Below, piece after piece: positions 9,736-21,079 of a stretch of 45,000 nt of DNA (positions are counted from its first letter, which is position 1; every line of letters begins with the position of its first letter). The stretch lies in NCBI GenBank assembly GCA_963575745.1, contig CAUYUJ010003604.1:2501-47500 (forward strand), in the 5' to 3' direction. The translations under genes were made by a program, and so were the position numbers. The notes beneath the pieces were generated by a model that saw only the letters and a program-made list of their open reading frames with translations, did not search any database and was not told where the DNA came from. The DNA is from Prorocentrum cordatum. Taxonomy: Eukaryota; Sar; Dinophyceae; Prorocentrales; Prorocentraceae.

Positions 9736-10760
9736 CATCGTGCCCCGCTCGGTTGGCAGTGCAAAGCTGTTTTTATTCTCGTGGGAGGCCAGAAATTAGA
9801 AACGCGCCCTCGTGTGGAACCCCGAGCCAGGCCTCGCAGGGCCAATGGCGCTGAACCGACCGAGGGCTCCTACGAACTCCGACATGTTTTTCAACCCGTG
9901 CCTGGCCGTTCGATCTGGCGATGCGCCTTTTGCAAGCAGGGCTCGAAGCGAAAGGGGGCCCGTGATCGCCTCGCCCTTCGTGCTTGCGCTGCTCGTGTTC
10001 GTGCTGCCAAGGCCTCCTCCAGGGTCGCACCCTCCTCTGCCGTCCCGTTACCTGGTGACGCTGCGAGCGGCCAGGCTAGCGGAAGAGGGGACAGCGCGGA
10101 CGGAACTGGCTTTGGTCCTGCTTCCTGCGGTGACCACCCTTCCTCCTCCTTGGGCATCGTTCGTTCGGTGAAACCTCGCCTTGGGACTCTCGAGCCCGAC
10201 GGACTCGCTGCGCCTTTTTTCCCGTGGCCTTCGGATGTCCAGGAGCCCGCCCAGCGACGGCGCAGCCTGCCAGGTTCGTCCACGGGTTAGGTTCGAGCGG
10301 GTTGTTTCGATCAGGGATGTTGCCTCGGGGGATAGGGATCAGGGTATAGCAGACCTCCGCATCCCCGATAGATTCGGGCCCGCTTTTCGGCTTGACAAGA
10401 GACGTTAGGTTGGCGGCCAGCACAGCGCTCGTCCTGCTCTGGCGGCCACGGCCGTCCCCGCTTGTGCCCTCCCGCAAACGGGTCCTGTCCCTGCCGTAGC
10501 GGCCAGAGGCCACAGGCTTCGGGTCGCTTCGGGCCACGTTTGTTTGTGCATCGCCTGCGGTTTCTTCTCCACGGGCACCGCGGGGCACCTACTTGTTGAT
10601 TGCCACTCGTCAGAGGCTAGTCATCGCTTGTCCGAGAGGGCCTCGCGAAACCGCCGCCAATTTCTTGCGGGTTTTCATCCCGCGGACGAGGGCAGAATGG
10701 ATTCCAAACGAATCCCTGCCCCTCGCCCTCTCCATGTCGACGACCCAGAGACCCATTGGG
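9736..10760 (+). pseudogene. LINE 3' region with C-terminal zinc-finger-like segments
   Basis: After the RNase H stop, open segments read 'ELRHVFQPVPGRSIWRCAFC' (about 9868-9927) and, in another frame, 'HVCLCIACGFFSTGTAGHLL' followed by VDCHS (10530-10605). H-x-LR ... C-x-x-C ... C endings are common at the C terminus of dinoflagellate-type LINE polyproteins. The duplicated motif may reflect an internal duplication or two nested copies. No poly(A) tail was seen; the 3' border is uncertain. Confidence 0.45.
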
Positions 10761-11198
10761 TCAGGCTCTTGCAGAGCCGCAGTTTTATCCAACAAGATGG
10801 AGATGGGACTCGTGTCGCGAGAGCGGAGCACCCGCTCAGGAGTGCTCCCCGCGGCGCTTCACTCCTTTCCGTGTCCCCCGCCCCCTCTACATAATTTGCT
10901 GGGCCAGCGCTTGCCCCGTGATCCTCTTGGTGGGGGCAGGCGACCTTTTCTGGCGCCTGCGGTGGTCGGCCTCCCGAGCCCACTTTGCTGTGCTCGCGCT
11001 GGAGAATTGCGCGGCGGTCGCCAATGCAGTGCGGTATCCTCCTCCTCCTCCTGCTGCTTCTCCTCCTCCGACTCCCCCCGTCCTTCACCAGGACCGAGTT
11101 ACAACGGGTGGGACAGGCCATGTGCCCCAGAGCGCATGGTGAGGATGAACAGCTTGCCATGGTTATACCTTTGCACACTTGCCACTTCAGCCCTACCT
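10761..11198. other. No gene seen; short CTC tract
   Basis: LINE 3' sequence may extend into this stretch. A short (CTC)n tract lies at about 11037-11072. No domain or RNA was recognised. Confidence 0.3.
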
Positions 11199-11445
11199 GA
11201 GGATGCGGACCAGGCAGGGCGCCCTTGCGCATCCGGCGCCCTTGCGCATCCTTGCTGCTGCAATCTGCATCGCGTTGCGCACCTTGGGGGCGTCGCTAAG
11301 GATGCGGGCCAGGAGGTGTTCCCTGGCGCATCCTTGCCGCCGCAATGAGCGCACCGTCGCGCATCTGTGGAGCCACGCTGAAGGACGCGGGCCAGGCAGG
11401 GCGCCCTTGCGCGCTCTTGCCGCCGAAGTAGGCACCGCACATAGA
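11199..11445 (+). repeat. Tandem repeat of about 90-100 bp, three diverged units
   Basis: Units begin with AGGATGCGG(A/G)CCAGG near 11199 and 11298 and with AAGGACGCGGGCCAGG near 11381. Each contains 'gcgcccttgcgcatccttgc' or a variant. No coding signal is apparent. Confidence 0.6.
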
Positions 11446-11845
11446 GGCCTTTTAGGGGAGGCGCCGTGTCCACAGGGACGCGCGACCTCCAAGGGTACGC
11501 TTCCATCCTTGCGTTGGTCTTCCTTCGCGCCCAGGCGCCAATTCGGCATGGAAGGGTGTGTGTTAGGGTACCCTTTTATCCTTCGGTTTGCGGCCACACC
11601 CCTTTCGAAAACTGTCAACATGGTCTTGCAAGGTTCTTGCATCCTTACCGCGCATCATGATTATACGGCTTGATTGCACCGTGTAGGCATCAGCGCTACA
11701 CTACAATCTTCTCACTCCTCCTCCTACTCTTCCTCTTCCTCACATTCCTCCTCCCACTCCTTCTCCTCCTGCCGAGGCGGACAAGCCAGAGGAACTGCAG
11801 GTCCTGCTCGGGGAGGAGGCCGGGAGGCGGCCCAGCTTCGGGCGA
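11446..11845. other. No gene seen; pyrimidine microsatellite at 11715-11775
   Basis: The stretch contains a TCC/TCT-rich tract at 11715-11775 and otherwise unremarkable sequence with short frames only. Confidence 0.4.
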
Positions 11846-11849
11846 CGAG

Positions 11850-12330
11850 ATCCCCTGACATCCGGCCGTTGCATTTTTTCTTACACCAGGCGCTTTCGCT
11901 GGGTTTCGGGTCCCAGGGCCCTCACAAATCGATCCGACTCGAAGAACCCAGACCCCAAACGCCATGATTTTTTCATAATGTCGATCCCCAGAGGTCTGGA
12001 ACCTTTCCCTTGGACCAGTTTCTCATCCTGAGTCGTTTTTTGACGGTCCCGAGGCCCGGCGAGGGTCTTTGGAAGCCAAAGCCAGCTTACAAAAACCCGT
12101 CTCAACCGTGGGTTGTTCCCAGGCATCCGCCGATATGATTGTTCCGAATCCGCGGCCCCAGAGGTCCCGACCCCTTCCCCTGGGGCTGGCTCCCCGTCGC
12201 GGATCCATGTTTGATGGTCTCCGGGCCCGAGAACGGGCCCCGGAGGCCGAAATCCATGCAAAACCGCCAGATTGAAAACATTTGCCGGGCGAAGGACCCA
12301 ACCATGAGCAGTTGTGAATACCGCAATTGT
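11850..12330. repeat. Dispersed repeat families 2 and 1
   Basis: A family 2 copy ('caaatcgatccgactcgaag') lies at about 11880-11960. Reverse family 1 copies follow at about 11985-12080 ('gtcgttttttgacggtcccg') and 12135-12265. Confidence 0.55.
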
Positions 12331-12795
12331 GAATATATCCTTCGGTGGCGCTTCCTATGGGGTCACGAACCGTATGAGGGGTGTGCCGGATTGTGTGATA
12401 GGGTACACAACACGAACGTAAACGATTTGTTGAGTCTAAGCGCGAGTGAGTCTGATTCTGAATGAAGATGCGTGCGATCGATTCTATTCGCATGACTGCG
12501 AGCATGGAGTCGCCTAGTGCAAATGCATACGACTGTGAATGGTTTGGGTCTGCCTGACTCTGAGAACTCGTGACACTGAGCGTAGCCTCCGCACTGAGTT
12601 TTCCTGGGAATCCCGACGGTAGCGCCCGCGCGCCGGCACGCCCCACACGAGGATCGCGCCCGCTTCCTCTTCTTCTTTTCCTTCCTCTTTGCCCGCGCAC
12701 TCCAAAGTTCAAGGCTGCGGGCGCCGCGCTACGCGCAGGTCGGACGTCGACGACGGACGACGACGACGCAGAAATCGACCTTGGGGATTGTCGGG
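12331..12795. other. Lone minisatellite unit and unclassified sequence
   Basis: A single diverged unit of the 90-bp minisatellite lies at 12340-12405 ('gtatgaggggtgtgccgga'). The remainder to 12795 shows no convincing coding or RNA feature. Confidence 0.4.
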
Positions 12796-13346
12796 ACCAC
12801 CAGTTCCCAATGGGGCCACGAAACGTGTGAGGGGTGTGCCGAATTTTGTGTGCGGGACGCATGCGGGCGGCGGCACTGGGGCCTTCGGTGCAGCTCCCTA
12901 TGGGGCCACGAAACCTGTGAGGGGTGTGCCGAATTTTGTGTGCGGGACGCATGCGGGCGGCGGCACTGGGGCCTTCGGTGGCCGAATTGCATATGCGGGA
13001 CGCATGCGGGCGGCGGCACGTGGGCCTTCGGTGGAGCTCCCTGTGGGGCCACGAAACCTGTGAGGGGTGTGCCGAATTGGGTGTGCGGGACGCATGCGGG
13101 CGGCGGCACTGGGGCCTTCGGTGGAGATCCCTATGGGGCCACGAAACATGTGAGGGGCGTGCCGAATTGGATGTGCGGGACGCATGCGGCCGGTGGCACT
13201 GGGGCCTTCGGTGGAGCTCCCTGTGAGGCCACGAAACCTGTGAGGGGTGTGCCGAATTGGGGTGTGCTGGATGCATGCGGCCGGCGGCACTTGCGCCTTC
13301 GGTGCAGCTTCCTATGGGGCCACGAAACGTGTGAGGGGTGTGCCGA

Positions 13347-13404
<58 letters not shown>

Positions 13405-14130
13405 GGGGACGCATGCGGGCGGTGGCATTGAGGCCTTCGGTGGAGTTCCCTATGGGGCCACGGAACGTGTGAGGGGTGTGCCGAAATGAATGTGGGGGAC
13501 GCATTCGGGCGCTGGCACTGGGGCCTTCGGTGGAGCTCCCTATGGGGCCACGAAACGTGTGAGGGGTGGAGGGGTGTGCCGAACTGGGTGTGGGGGACGC
13601 ATGCGGGCGGTGGCATTGGGGCCTTCGGTGGAGCTCCCTATGAGGCCACGAAACCTGTGAGGGGTGTGCCGACACGGGTGTGGGGGACGCATGCGGGCGG
13701 TGGCACTGGGGCCTTCGGTGGGACTCCCTGTGAGGCCACGAAACGTGTGAGGGGTGTGCCGAAATTGGCGTGGGGGACGCATGCGGGCGGTGGCACTGGG
13801 GCCTTCGGTGGAACTCCATATTGGGCCACGAAACGTGTGGGGAGTGTGCCGAAATTGGTGTGGGGGACGCGTGCGGGCGGTGGCACTGGGGCCTTCGGTG
13901 GAGCTCCCCATGGGGCCACGAAGCGCGTGAGGGGTGTGCCGAAATTGGTGTGGGGGACGCGTGCGGGCGGTGGCACTGGGGCCTTCGGTGGGACTCCCTA
14001 TGAGGCCACGAAGCGTGTGAGGGTTGTGCCGAACTGGGTGTGGGGGACGCATGCGGGCGGTGGCACTGTCACTGGGGCCTTCGGTGGAGCTCCCCATGGG
14101 GCCACGAAGCGCGTGAGGGGTGTGCCGACA
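12796..14130 (+). repeat. 90-bp minisatellite array with embedded (GT)n
   Basis: About 15 units share 'ggggccacgaaacgtgtgag', then 'gggtgtgccgaa', 'gacgcatgcgggcgg' and 'cactggggccttcggtgga'. Unit starts at 12811, 12901, 13044, 13134 and 13224 show a 90-nt period with one partial unit. Because 90 is a multiple of three, all frames on both strands stay open for hundreds of codons; these frames are not taken as genes. A (GT)n tract of about 58 nt interrupts one unit at 13345-13402. Confidence 0.85.
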
Positions 14131-14171
14131 TGGGTGATGATGCTGGTGATGATGATGGTCGTGATGATGAC

Positions 14172-14218
<47 letters not shown>

Positions 14219-14269
14219 CGATGATGATGACGATGATGATGATGACGCTGATGGTGCTGATGGTGCTGC

Positions 14270-14313
<44 letters not shown>

Positions 14314-14352
14314 CTGATCACGATGATGATGGTGACGGGAGGAGAGGGGAAT

Positions 14353-14383
<31 letters not shown>

Positions 14384-14460
14384 AGGAGGAGGAGGAGGAG
14401 AGGAACGCGGGGCGACGTCTCTTCAAAACGAGGACCTAACACCACAGGATGGTTGGGAAT
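14131..14460 (+). repeat. (GAT)n and (GGA)n microsatellites plus inverted-duplication flank
   Basis: GAT-rich repeats fill about 14135-14335 and GGA repeats about 14357-14402. The flank at 14405-14455 is the reverse complement of 6926-6980. It closes the mirror-image arrangement with the arm at 6926-7440. Confidence 0.75.
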
Positions 14461-14539
14461 CAGAGTGAGGGGGCCGAACAGTCATTCATTGTCCCTGGGT
14501 GCATGGCTGAAATGGGGATCCGTGGTGAGGATTATGTTT

Positions 14540-14552
14540 GTTGCGTTGTTGC

Positions 14553-14607
<55 letters not shown>

Positions 14608-14625
14608 ATTATTATTATTATTAAA
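14540..14625 (+). repeat. (TTG)n/(TTA)n microsatellite
   Basis: Roughly 20 TTG units pass into ATT units directly before module A1 of the composite array. Confidence 0.9.
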
Positions 14626-14640
14626 CTCCCATTTAAGAAA

Positions 14641-15629
14641 AATAATTATTGTTGACCCCCCCGTCCGGTGCACATTGTTTTTTCTCGATTGAAGTGCCCT
14701 TCCCTGGGCTTGCACCTTGTTTTTCAATTGGGAAAGTCTGGAGGGTCAAACTGTGTCGTTGGCCCCCGGGTTGCAACAACAGCGGCTCCCGCTTGAGACT
14801 TCCTCACAATTTAGCCAGGACCCCCGCTCCCGCCCGAGATTTCCCCGCATTTTATTCAGGGATCGCGCTCTCGCTTGGGACTTCCTTAGAATTTATTCAG
14901 GAATCGCTCTCCCGGCGATCTGGGGTCGCGCTCTCGCTGGAGACTTGCTTGCAATTTACTAGAAAAGCGTCCTTGCGGTGGAGACTCGTGCAATTTATTC
15001 AAGCGCCGCGCTCCCGACACCCAGACACCCAGGAGTCGCGCTCACGTTTAGGACTCCCTCATAGATTACCTAAGAATCGGGATCTCGCTGCCCTGCGTGG
15101 CCCCGTTGCAGCCCTTCGTGGCCCCCTCGCTTTGTTTCGTGGCCCCGTTGCAGCCCTTCGTGGCCCCCTCGCTGCCCTTCGCGGCCCCGTTGCAGCCCCC
15201 GTGGCCTCTCGCTGCCCTTGAAGGCCCCGTTGCAGCCCTTCGTGGCCCCCCCGCTTTGTTTCGTGGCCCCGTTGTAACCCTTCGTGGCCCCCTCGCTGCC
15301 CTTCGTGGCCCTGTCGCAGCCCTTCGTGGCCCCGTTGCAGCCCTTCGCGGCCCCCTCGCTGCCCTTCGTGGCCCCATATATGTATGCCCTTCGTGGCCCC
15401 GCTGTCGCCCTTCGTGGCCCCCTCGCTGCCCTTCAAGGCCCCGTTGCTGCCCTCAGTGGCCCCGTCCTTGCCCTCCGCGGCCCAGTATACGTATGCCCTT
15501 CGTGGCCCCCGCTCGTTCGCGCTCTTCGTGGCCCCATACGCATTCCCTTCGTGTCCCCGTTGCAGCCCTTCGTGTCCTACTTAGTGTCCTTGTGGCCCTG
15601 CTGTCGTTCCCTCTCGCTCTCGCTTTCGC

Positions 15630-15661
<32 letters not shown>

Positions 15662-15679
15662 GCCGCCGTCGTCGTCGAT

Positions 15680-15736
<57 letters not shown>

Positions 15737-16018
15737 GTGGTCGGTCCCCTGTCCGTCCCTCTTGGGGTCGGGTCGACGGTATGCGGCCGCCCCGCCGATC
15801 AGCGTTGCCGCTGGCCAGGCCGACGGTCCGCGGCCGCCCCGCCGCTTGCCGGGGCCCGGCCTGCAGGGAAGAAAGGTATACCCCCCAAAAGGGGTTCGAT
15901 CGAAGACGAAGAGGGCGGGTACCGAGGGTTTGGGAAATACGCGTTATTGGACACTCGAGCAGATAAGGGCGAACAATCTTAAACCTATTGTTGTTGTTGA
16001 ACATTATTACTTCTAAAG
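14641..16018 (+). repeat. Composite array module A1
   Basis: The module begins at AATAATTATTGTTG. It holds degenerate tandem units of about 45-50 bp ('cgctctcgcttgggacttcc') at 14790-15080, then a 21/42-bp minisatellite ('cccttcgtggcccc' alternating with gttgcag and ctcgctg) at 15090-15600, then a (GTC)n tract at 15630-15740, and ends in a conserved segment with 'gggtaccgagggtttgggaa' at 15918-15937. Module A2 (17790-19451) repeats this order. The Pro/Val-rich frames come from the 21-bp period and are open in several frames; not coding. Confidence 0.75.
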
Positions 16019-16850
16019 AATAATTATTGTTGGGACCCCTGGTGCACGCCCCCCCCGCCGCGCCTAGGCCGCAGCCACGTTTTCATCATTTTCGTGAGGA
16101 AGCCTCAGGTAATTCGATGTCATCCAGATCCGGTTGTTTTGTTGTAATCCCGCTTTCCCTTGCAAAAAACACTATAAAATGACATTTCTTGTTCTAATAT
16201 AATCAAATTTCAAGAATCCCTTGCAAAAAATAAGGTAAAGTGGACATTCGCGCGCGCAAGACGAAATCCTTCCAAAAGCTTAGTGTTCGGAGCGATTTTA
16301 ACATAAAAACATCAAAAAACCAATGGTTTTTCAACAAAAAAATGTCAAAATCTCATCCCGCGCGCTCTTGCGGATTCGTAGGAAACCCAACACTTTTTAA
16401 ACATTTCTGTCAAACGGGCTTTTGCGAGCAACTTTTTCGAACTTCTGCGACAACGGTTGCGCACCTGCCAGGGCCATCATCCCTGTCAAATAATACCATG
16501 CGGGACACATTCGTCTCTCTGTATTATGTATTGTATGGCACAATTGCACCATGCTGGGCACATGCGCGCCCCGAATAAGTGACCAAGTTCTGTGGGTGTG
16601 TACCCCACGCCAGTGTAGTAGCCACGGTCGTCCGCACGCCACGAAGTGAAGTGTCCCAACGTCATAGGGCGGGAAGCTGGGTTTGGGTGGTCGCGAAGAG
16701 TCGTTTGGATATTTGGTAGAGCTTGTAATGCCCCCCCACGAAGTGGGGGTATTGCCTGGTGTCGTATGAAAACCCTGGCACTGGGGAGAACACCACGCGT
16801 TCGGGTAAAATGATTGTTGTTGTTGTTGTTGTTGTTGTTGAACATTATTC
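16019..16850 (+). repeat. Composite array module B1 (AT-richer)
   Basis: The module starts at AATAATTATTGTTGGG. It contains a low-GC core (16140-16510) nearly identical to cores in B2 and B3, a 'gtagccacggtcgtccgca' segment, and a perfect hairpin CCCCCAC-gaa-GTGGGGG near 16734-16750. It ends in a (GTT)n tract. A 112-codon frame (16240-16578) is conserved in position among modules, but 6 of 8 base changes against B2 alter residues, so it is not supported as a gene. Confidence 0.7.
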
Positions 16851-16859
16851 CTTCTTAAG

Positions 16860-17785
16860 AATAATTATTGTTGGGGCCCCTGGTGCACGACCCCCCCGCC
16901 GCGCCTAGGCCGCAGCCTCATTTTCATCATTTTCGTGAGGAAGTCTCAGGCAAAACGGGTTGGTCCGGATCCGGTTGTGTTGTTACGATCGGTTTTCCCT
17001 TGCAAAAAATAAGCTAAAGTGGACATTTCTTGTTCTAACATAACCAAACTTCAAGAATCCCTTGCAAAAAATAAGGTAAAGTGGACATTCGCGCGCGCAA
17101 GACGAAATCCTTCCAAAACCTTAGTTTTCGTAGCGATTTTAACATAAAAACATCAAAAAACCAATGGTTTTTCAAAAAAAAATTGTCAAAATTTCATCCC
17201 GCGCGCTCTTGCGGATTCGTAGGAAACCCAACACTTTTTAATCATTTCTGTCAAACGGGCTTTTGCGAGCAACTTTTTCGAACTTCTGCAACAACGGTTG
17301 CGCACCTGCCAGGGCCATCATCCCTGTCAAATAATACCATGCGGGACACATTCGTTTTTTCTTCGCGCGCGCACGCCGTCGTCGTCGGCCGCGGGGCCCT
17401 GAATAGTAGCCACGGTCGTCCGCATGCCACGAAGTGAAGTGTCCGAACGTCATAGGGCGGGAAGCTGGGTGTGGGTGGTGGCGAAGAGTCGTTTGGAAAT
17501 TTGGTAGAGCTTGAACCGGCCCCCCCACAAAGTGGGGGTATTGCCCGCCTCCTATGAAAACCCTGGCACTGGTGAGAACGGTGTGTCCCCACGTGCTAGT
17601 AATTGTTGTTGTTTTTGTTGTTGTTGTTGTTGCTGTTTTTGTTTTTGTGTTGTTGTTGTTGTTGTGGTTGTGGTTATGGTTATGGTTGTGGTTGTGGTTG
17701 TTGTTGTTGTTGTTGTTCTTGTTCTTGTTCTTGTTCTTGTTGTTCTGATTGTTGTTGTTGTTGTTGTTGTTGAATTTTCATTTCT
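16860..17785 (+). repeat. Composite array module B2 with long G/T-rich tail
   Basis: Same order as B1: low-GC core, 'gtagccacggtcgtccgca' segment and hairpin CCCCCAC-aaa-GTGGGGG (about 17522-17538). It is followed by an impure GTT/GTG tract at 17603-17772. Part of the B1 segment between the core and the 'gtagccacgg' motif is replaced by a different short sequence. Confidence 0.7.
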
Positions 17786-17789
17786 GAAG

Positions 17790-19078
17790 AATAAGTATGG
17801 TTGATCCCCCCGACCGGTGCATACGGTTTTTTCTCAAACAAAGTGTGCCCCTCGACGCTCGCGCCTGTTTTTTTTGACAGGGAAAGTCTTGATACTGAAA
17901 CTGTGCCCCTGGCCCCCGGGTTACAACAACAACGGCTCCCGCTAAAGACTTCCTCACAATTTAGCCAGGACCCCCGCTCCCGCCCGAGACTTCCTCGCAT
18001 TGTATTCAGGAATCGCGCTCTCGCTTGGGACTTCCTTTCTATGTATGCAGGAATCGTTCTCCCGGCGTTCTGGAGTCGCGCTCTCGCTGGAGATTTGCTT
18101 GCAATTTACTGACGAATAGCGCCCTTGCGTTGGAATTTCTTGCAATTTACTCAAGCGCCGCGCTCCCGACACTCAGGCACTTAGGAGTCGCGCTCACGCT
18201 TAGGACTCCCTCACAGATTACTTCGGAATCGGGATATCGCTGCCCTTCGTGGCCCCGTTGCAGCCCTTCGTGGCCCCCTCGCTTTGTTTCGTGGCCCCGT
18301 TGCAGCCCTTCGTGGCCCCCTCGCTTTGTTTCGTGGCCCCGTTGAAGCCCCTCGTGGCCTCCTCGCTGCCCCTCGTGTTCCCGTTGCAGCCCTTCGTGGC
18401 CCCCTCGCTTTGTTTCGTGGCCCCGTTGCAGCCCTTCGTGGCCCCTTCGCTCCCCTTCATGGCCCCGTTGCAGCCCTTCGTGGCCCCCTCGCTTTGTTTC
18501 GTGGCCCCGTTGCAGCCCTTCGTGGCCCCCTCGCTGCCCTTTCGCGGCCCCGTTGCAGCCCTTCGTGGCCCCCTCGCTGCCCTTCGTGGCCCCATGTATG
18601 TATGCCCTTCGTGGCCCCCGCTCGTTCGCGCCCGCGGTGGCCCCATATGCATGTCCTTCGTGGCCCCGCTGTCGCCCTTCGTGGCCCCCTCGCTGCCCTT
18701 CATGGCCCCGTTGCTGCCCTCAGTGGCCCCGTCCATGCCCTCCGCGGCCCAACATACGTATGCCTTCGTGGCCCCCGCTTGCTCGCGCCCGTTGTGGCCC
18801 CATGTGCATGCCCTTCGTGGCCCCGCTGTCGCCGTTTGTGGTCCCCCCACTGTCCTACATTGCCCAGTTGCTATCCTCAGTGGCCCCATCGTTGCCTTCT
18901 GTGGCCCCGCATTATCTGCCCTTCGTGGCCCCCGCTCGTTCGCGCTCTTCGTGGCCCCATACGCATTCCCTTCGTGTCCCCGCTGTCGCCCTTCGTGGTC
19001 TACTTCGTGTCCTTCGTGGCCCTGCTGTCGTTCTCTCTCGCTCTCGCTTTCGCTCGTCGTCGTCGTCGTCGTCGCTGT

Positions 19079-19110
<32 letters not shown>

Positions 19111-19114
19111 TCGA

Positions 19115-19150
<36 letters not shown>

Positions 19151-19451
19151 GGTCGGTCCCTTGTCCGTCCCTCTTGGGGTCGGGTCGACGGTCCGCGGCT
19201 GCCCCGCCGATCAGCGCTGCCGCTGGCCAGGCCGACGGTCCGCGGCCGCCCCGCCGCTTGCCGGGGCCTGGCCTGCAGGGAAGCAAGGCATACCCCCCAA
19301 AAGGACTTCGATCGAAGACGAAGAGGGCGGGTACCGAGGGTTTGGGAATTACGCGTTATTTGACACTCGAGCAGATAAGGGCGAACAGTCTTGAAATGAT
19401 GATTGTTGTTGTTTTTGTTGTTTTTGTTGTTGAACATTATTTATTCTAAAG
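17790..19451 (+). repeat. Composite array module A2
   Basis: Diverged copy of A1 with a longer 21-bp minisatellite (18240-19030) and a (GTC)n tract at 19055-19150. The terminal 'gggtaccgagggtttgggaa' segment lies at 19329-19348. It begins with a variant of the module border (AATAAGTATGGTTG). Confidence 0.7.
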
Positions 19452-20292
19452 AATAATTATTGTTGGGCCCCCTGGTGCGCGCCCCCCCTGCGCCGCCTAG
19501 GCCGCAGCTACATTTTCATTATTTTCGTGAGGAAGCCTCAGAAAAGAGGGTGTGTACAGGATCCGGTTGTTTTGTTGTAATCCGCTTTCCCTTGCAAAAA
19601 ACAATAGAAAATGACATTTCTTGTTCTAATATAATCAAATTTCAAGAATCCCTTGCAAAAAATAAGGTAAAGTGGACATTCGCGCGCGCAAGACGAAATC
19701 CTTCCAAAACCTTAGTGTTCGGAGCGATTTTAACATAAAAACATCAAAAAACCAATGGTTTTTCAACAAAAAAATGTCAAAATCTCATCCCGCGCGCTCT
19801 TGCGGATTCGTAGGAAACCCAACACTTTTTAAACATTTCTGTCAAACGGGCTTTTGCGAGCAACTTTTTCGAACTTCTGCGACAACGGTTGCGCACCTGC
19901 CAGGGCCATCATCCCTGTCAAATAATACCATGCGGGACACATTCGTTTTTTCTTCGCGCGCGCACGCCGAAATCTTCAAAAACCATTGGGTTTCTTAGGA
20001 ATTTTAGCACCGCGCAACATAAAATCATACGAATCGCACCGTAGGTCCTCGAAAAATGTTACCACAACAAGTCACTGTACCCATGCGCCAGTGTAGTAGC
20101 CACGGTCGTCCGCAGGCCACGAAGTGAAGTGTCCGAACGTCATAGGGCGGGAAGCTGGGTGTGGGTGGTGGCGAAGAGTCGTTTGGAAATGTGGTAGAGC
20201 TTGAACCGGCCCCCCCACAAAGTGGGGGTATTGGCGGGCGTCGTATGAAAACCCTGGCACTGGTGAGAACGGAGTGTCCCCACGTGCTAGTA

Positions 20293-20339
<47 letters not shown>

Positions 20340-20340
20340 A

Positions 20341-20399
<59 letters not shown>

Positions 20400-20465
20400 T
20401 TGTTGTTGTTTTTGTTGTTGTTGTTGATGTTGTGGTTGTGGTTGTGGTTGTGGTTGTGGTTGTGG

Positions 20466-20533
<68 letters not shown>

Positions 20534-20540
20534 ATTGTTT
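19452..20540 (+). repeat. Composite array module B3 and terminal (TTG)n tract
   Basis: The low-GC core matches B1 almost base for base over about 19575-19945. It is followed by an insertion (about 19970-20085) absent from the other B modules, the 'gtagccacggtcgtccgca' segment, the CCCCCAC-aaa-GTGGGGG hairpin near 20213-20230, and about 250 nt of TTG/GTGGTT repeats. Confidence 0.7.
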
Positions 20541-20549
20541 GTTGTTGTC

Positions 20550-20945
20550 GTCGTCCCACCCGCGACCCACCCGCGACCCAAGCCGCGACCCATCCATCGA
20601 CCCACCCCGCGACCCACCCCGCGACCCACCCCGCCAGCCACCCGCGACCCAACCAGGGACTCACCCGCGACCCACCCCGCGACCCACCCGCGACCCAACC
20701 AGCGACCCACCTGCGACCCACCCCGCGGTCCAGCCGCGACCCACCCCGCGACCCACCCGCGACCCACCCGCGACCCACCCGCGACCCACCCGCGACCCAC
20801 CCGCGACCCACCCCGCGACCAACCCGCGACTTACCCGCGACCCACCCGCGACCCAACAGCGACCTACCCGCGGCCCACCCCACCCGCGATTCACCCGCGA
20901 CCCATTTGCGACCCATTTGCGACCCACCCGCGACCGACCCACATT
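20550..20945 (+). repeat. 11-bp satellite (CGCGACCCACC)n
   Basis: About 35 units of CGCGACCCACC or near variants (CCCGCGACCCA, CCAACCAGCGACC). It reads as Pro/Arg/Thr-rich peptide in forward frames; low-complexity. Confidence 0.9.
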
Positions 20946-20957
20946 GGTTCAACGAAA

Positions 20958-21020
20958 AAATCGGCGCCTGCGGCGGGCTCGTTGTATAATGTGTGACACT
21001 TCGGCGCCTGCGGCGGGCTT
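20958..21020 (+). repeat. Short direct duplication
   Basis: TCGGCGCCTGCGGCGGGCT occurs at about 20960 and again at about 21001, bracketing 'tgtataatgtgtgacact'. The origin is unknown. Confidence 0.5.
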
Positions 21021-21079
21021 CTGCAGAGACTCGCAAATTGCCGACGTCCCGACCGCCCCCTCACTCTTATCCGCATCTG

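Noticed and set aside
12023-13819. 598-codon minus-strand frame rich in His/Pro/Arg
   Set aside because: It is produced by the 90-bp minisatellite; equally long frames exist on the other strand and the frame crosses unrelated repeat sequence without a domain.
15097-15966. Long Val/Ala/Pro-rich frames in modules A1 and A2
   Set aside because: The 21-bp minisatellite period keeps several frames open at once and (GTC)n extends them; no non-repetitive domain is present.
16240-16578. Conserved 112-codon frame repeated in modules B1, B2 and B3
   Set aside because: Between B1 and B2, 6 of 8 differences change the residue, so conservation reflects recent duplication, not protein selection. The C-terminal ends also differ between modules.
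17480-17545. tRNA-like 'ggtagagc' D-arm motif in B modules
   Set aside because: No acceptor stem, anticodon arm or GGTTC-type T arm could be placed around it.
20274-20996. Poly-Leu/Val/Cys and Asn/Gln/Thr-rich frames
   Set aside because: Translation of (TTG)n and the 11-bp satellite only.
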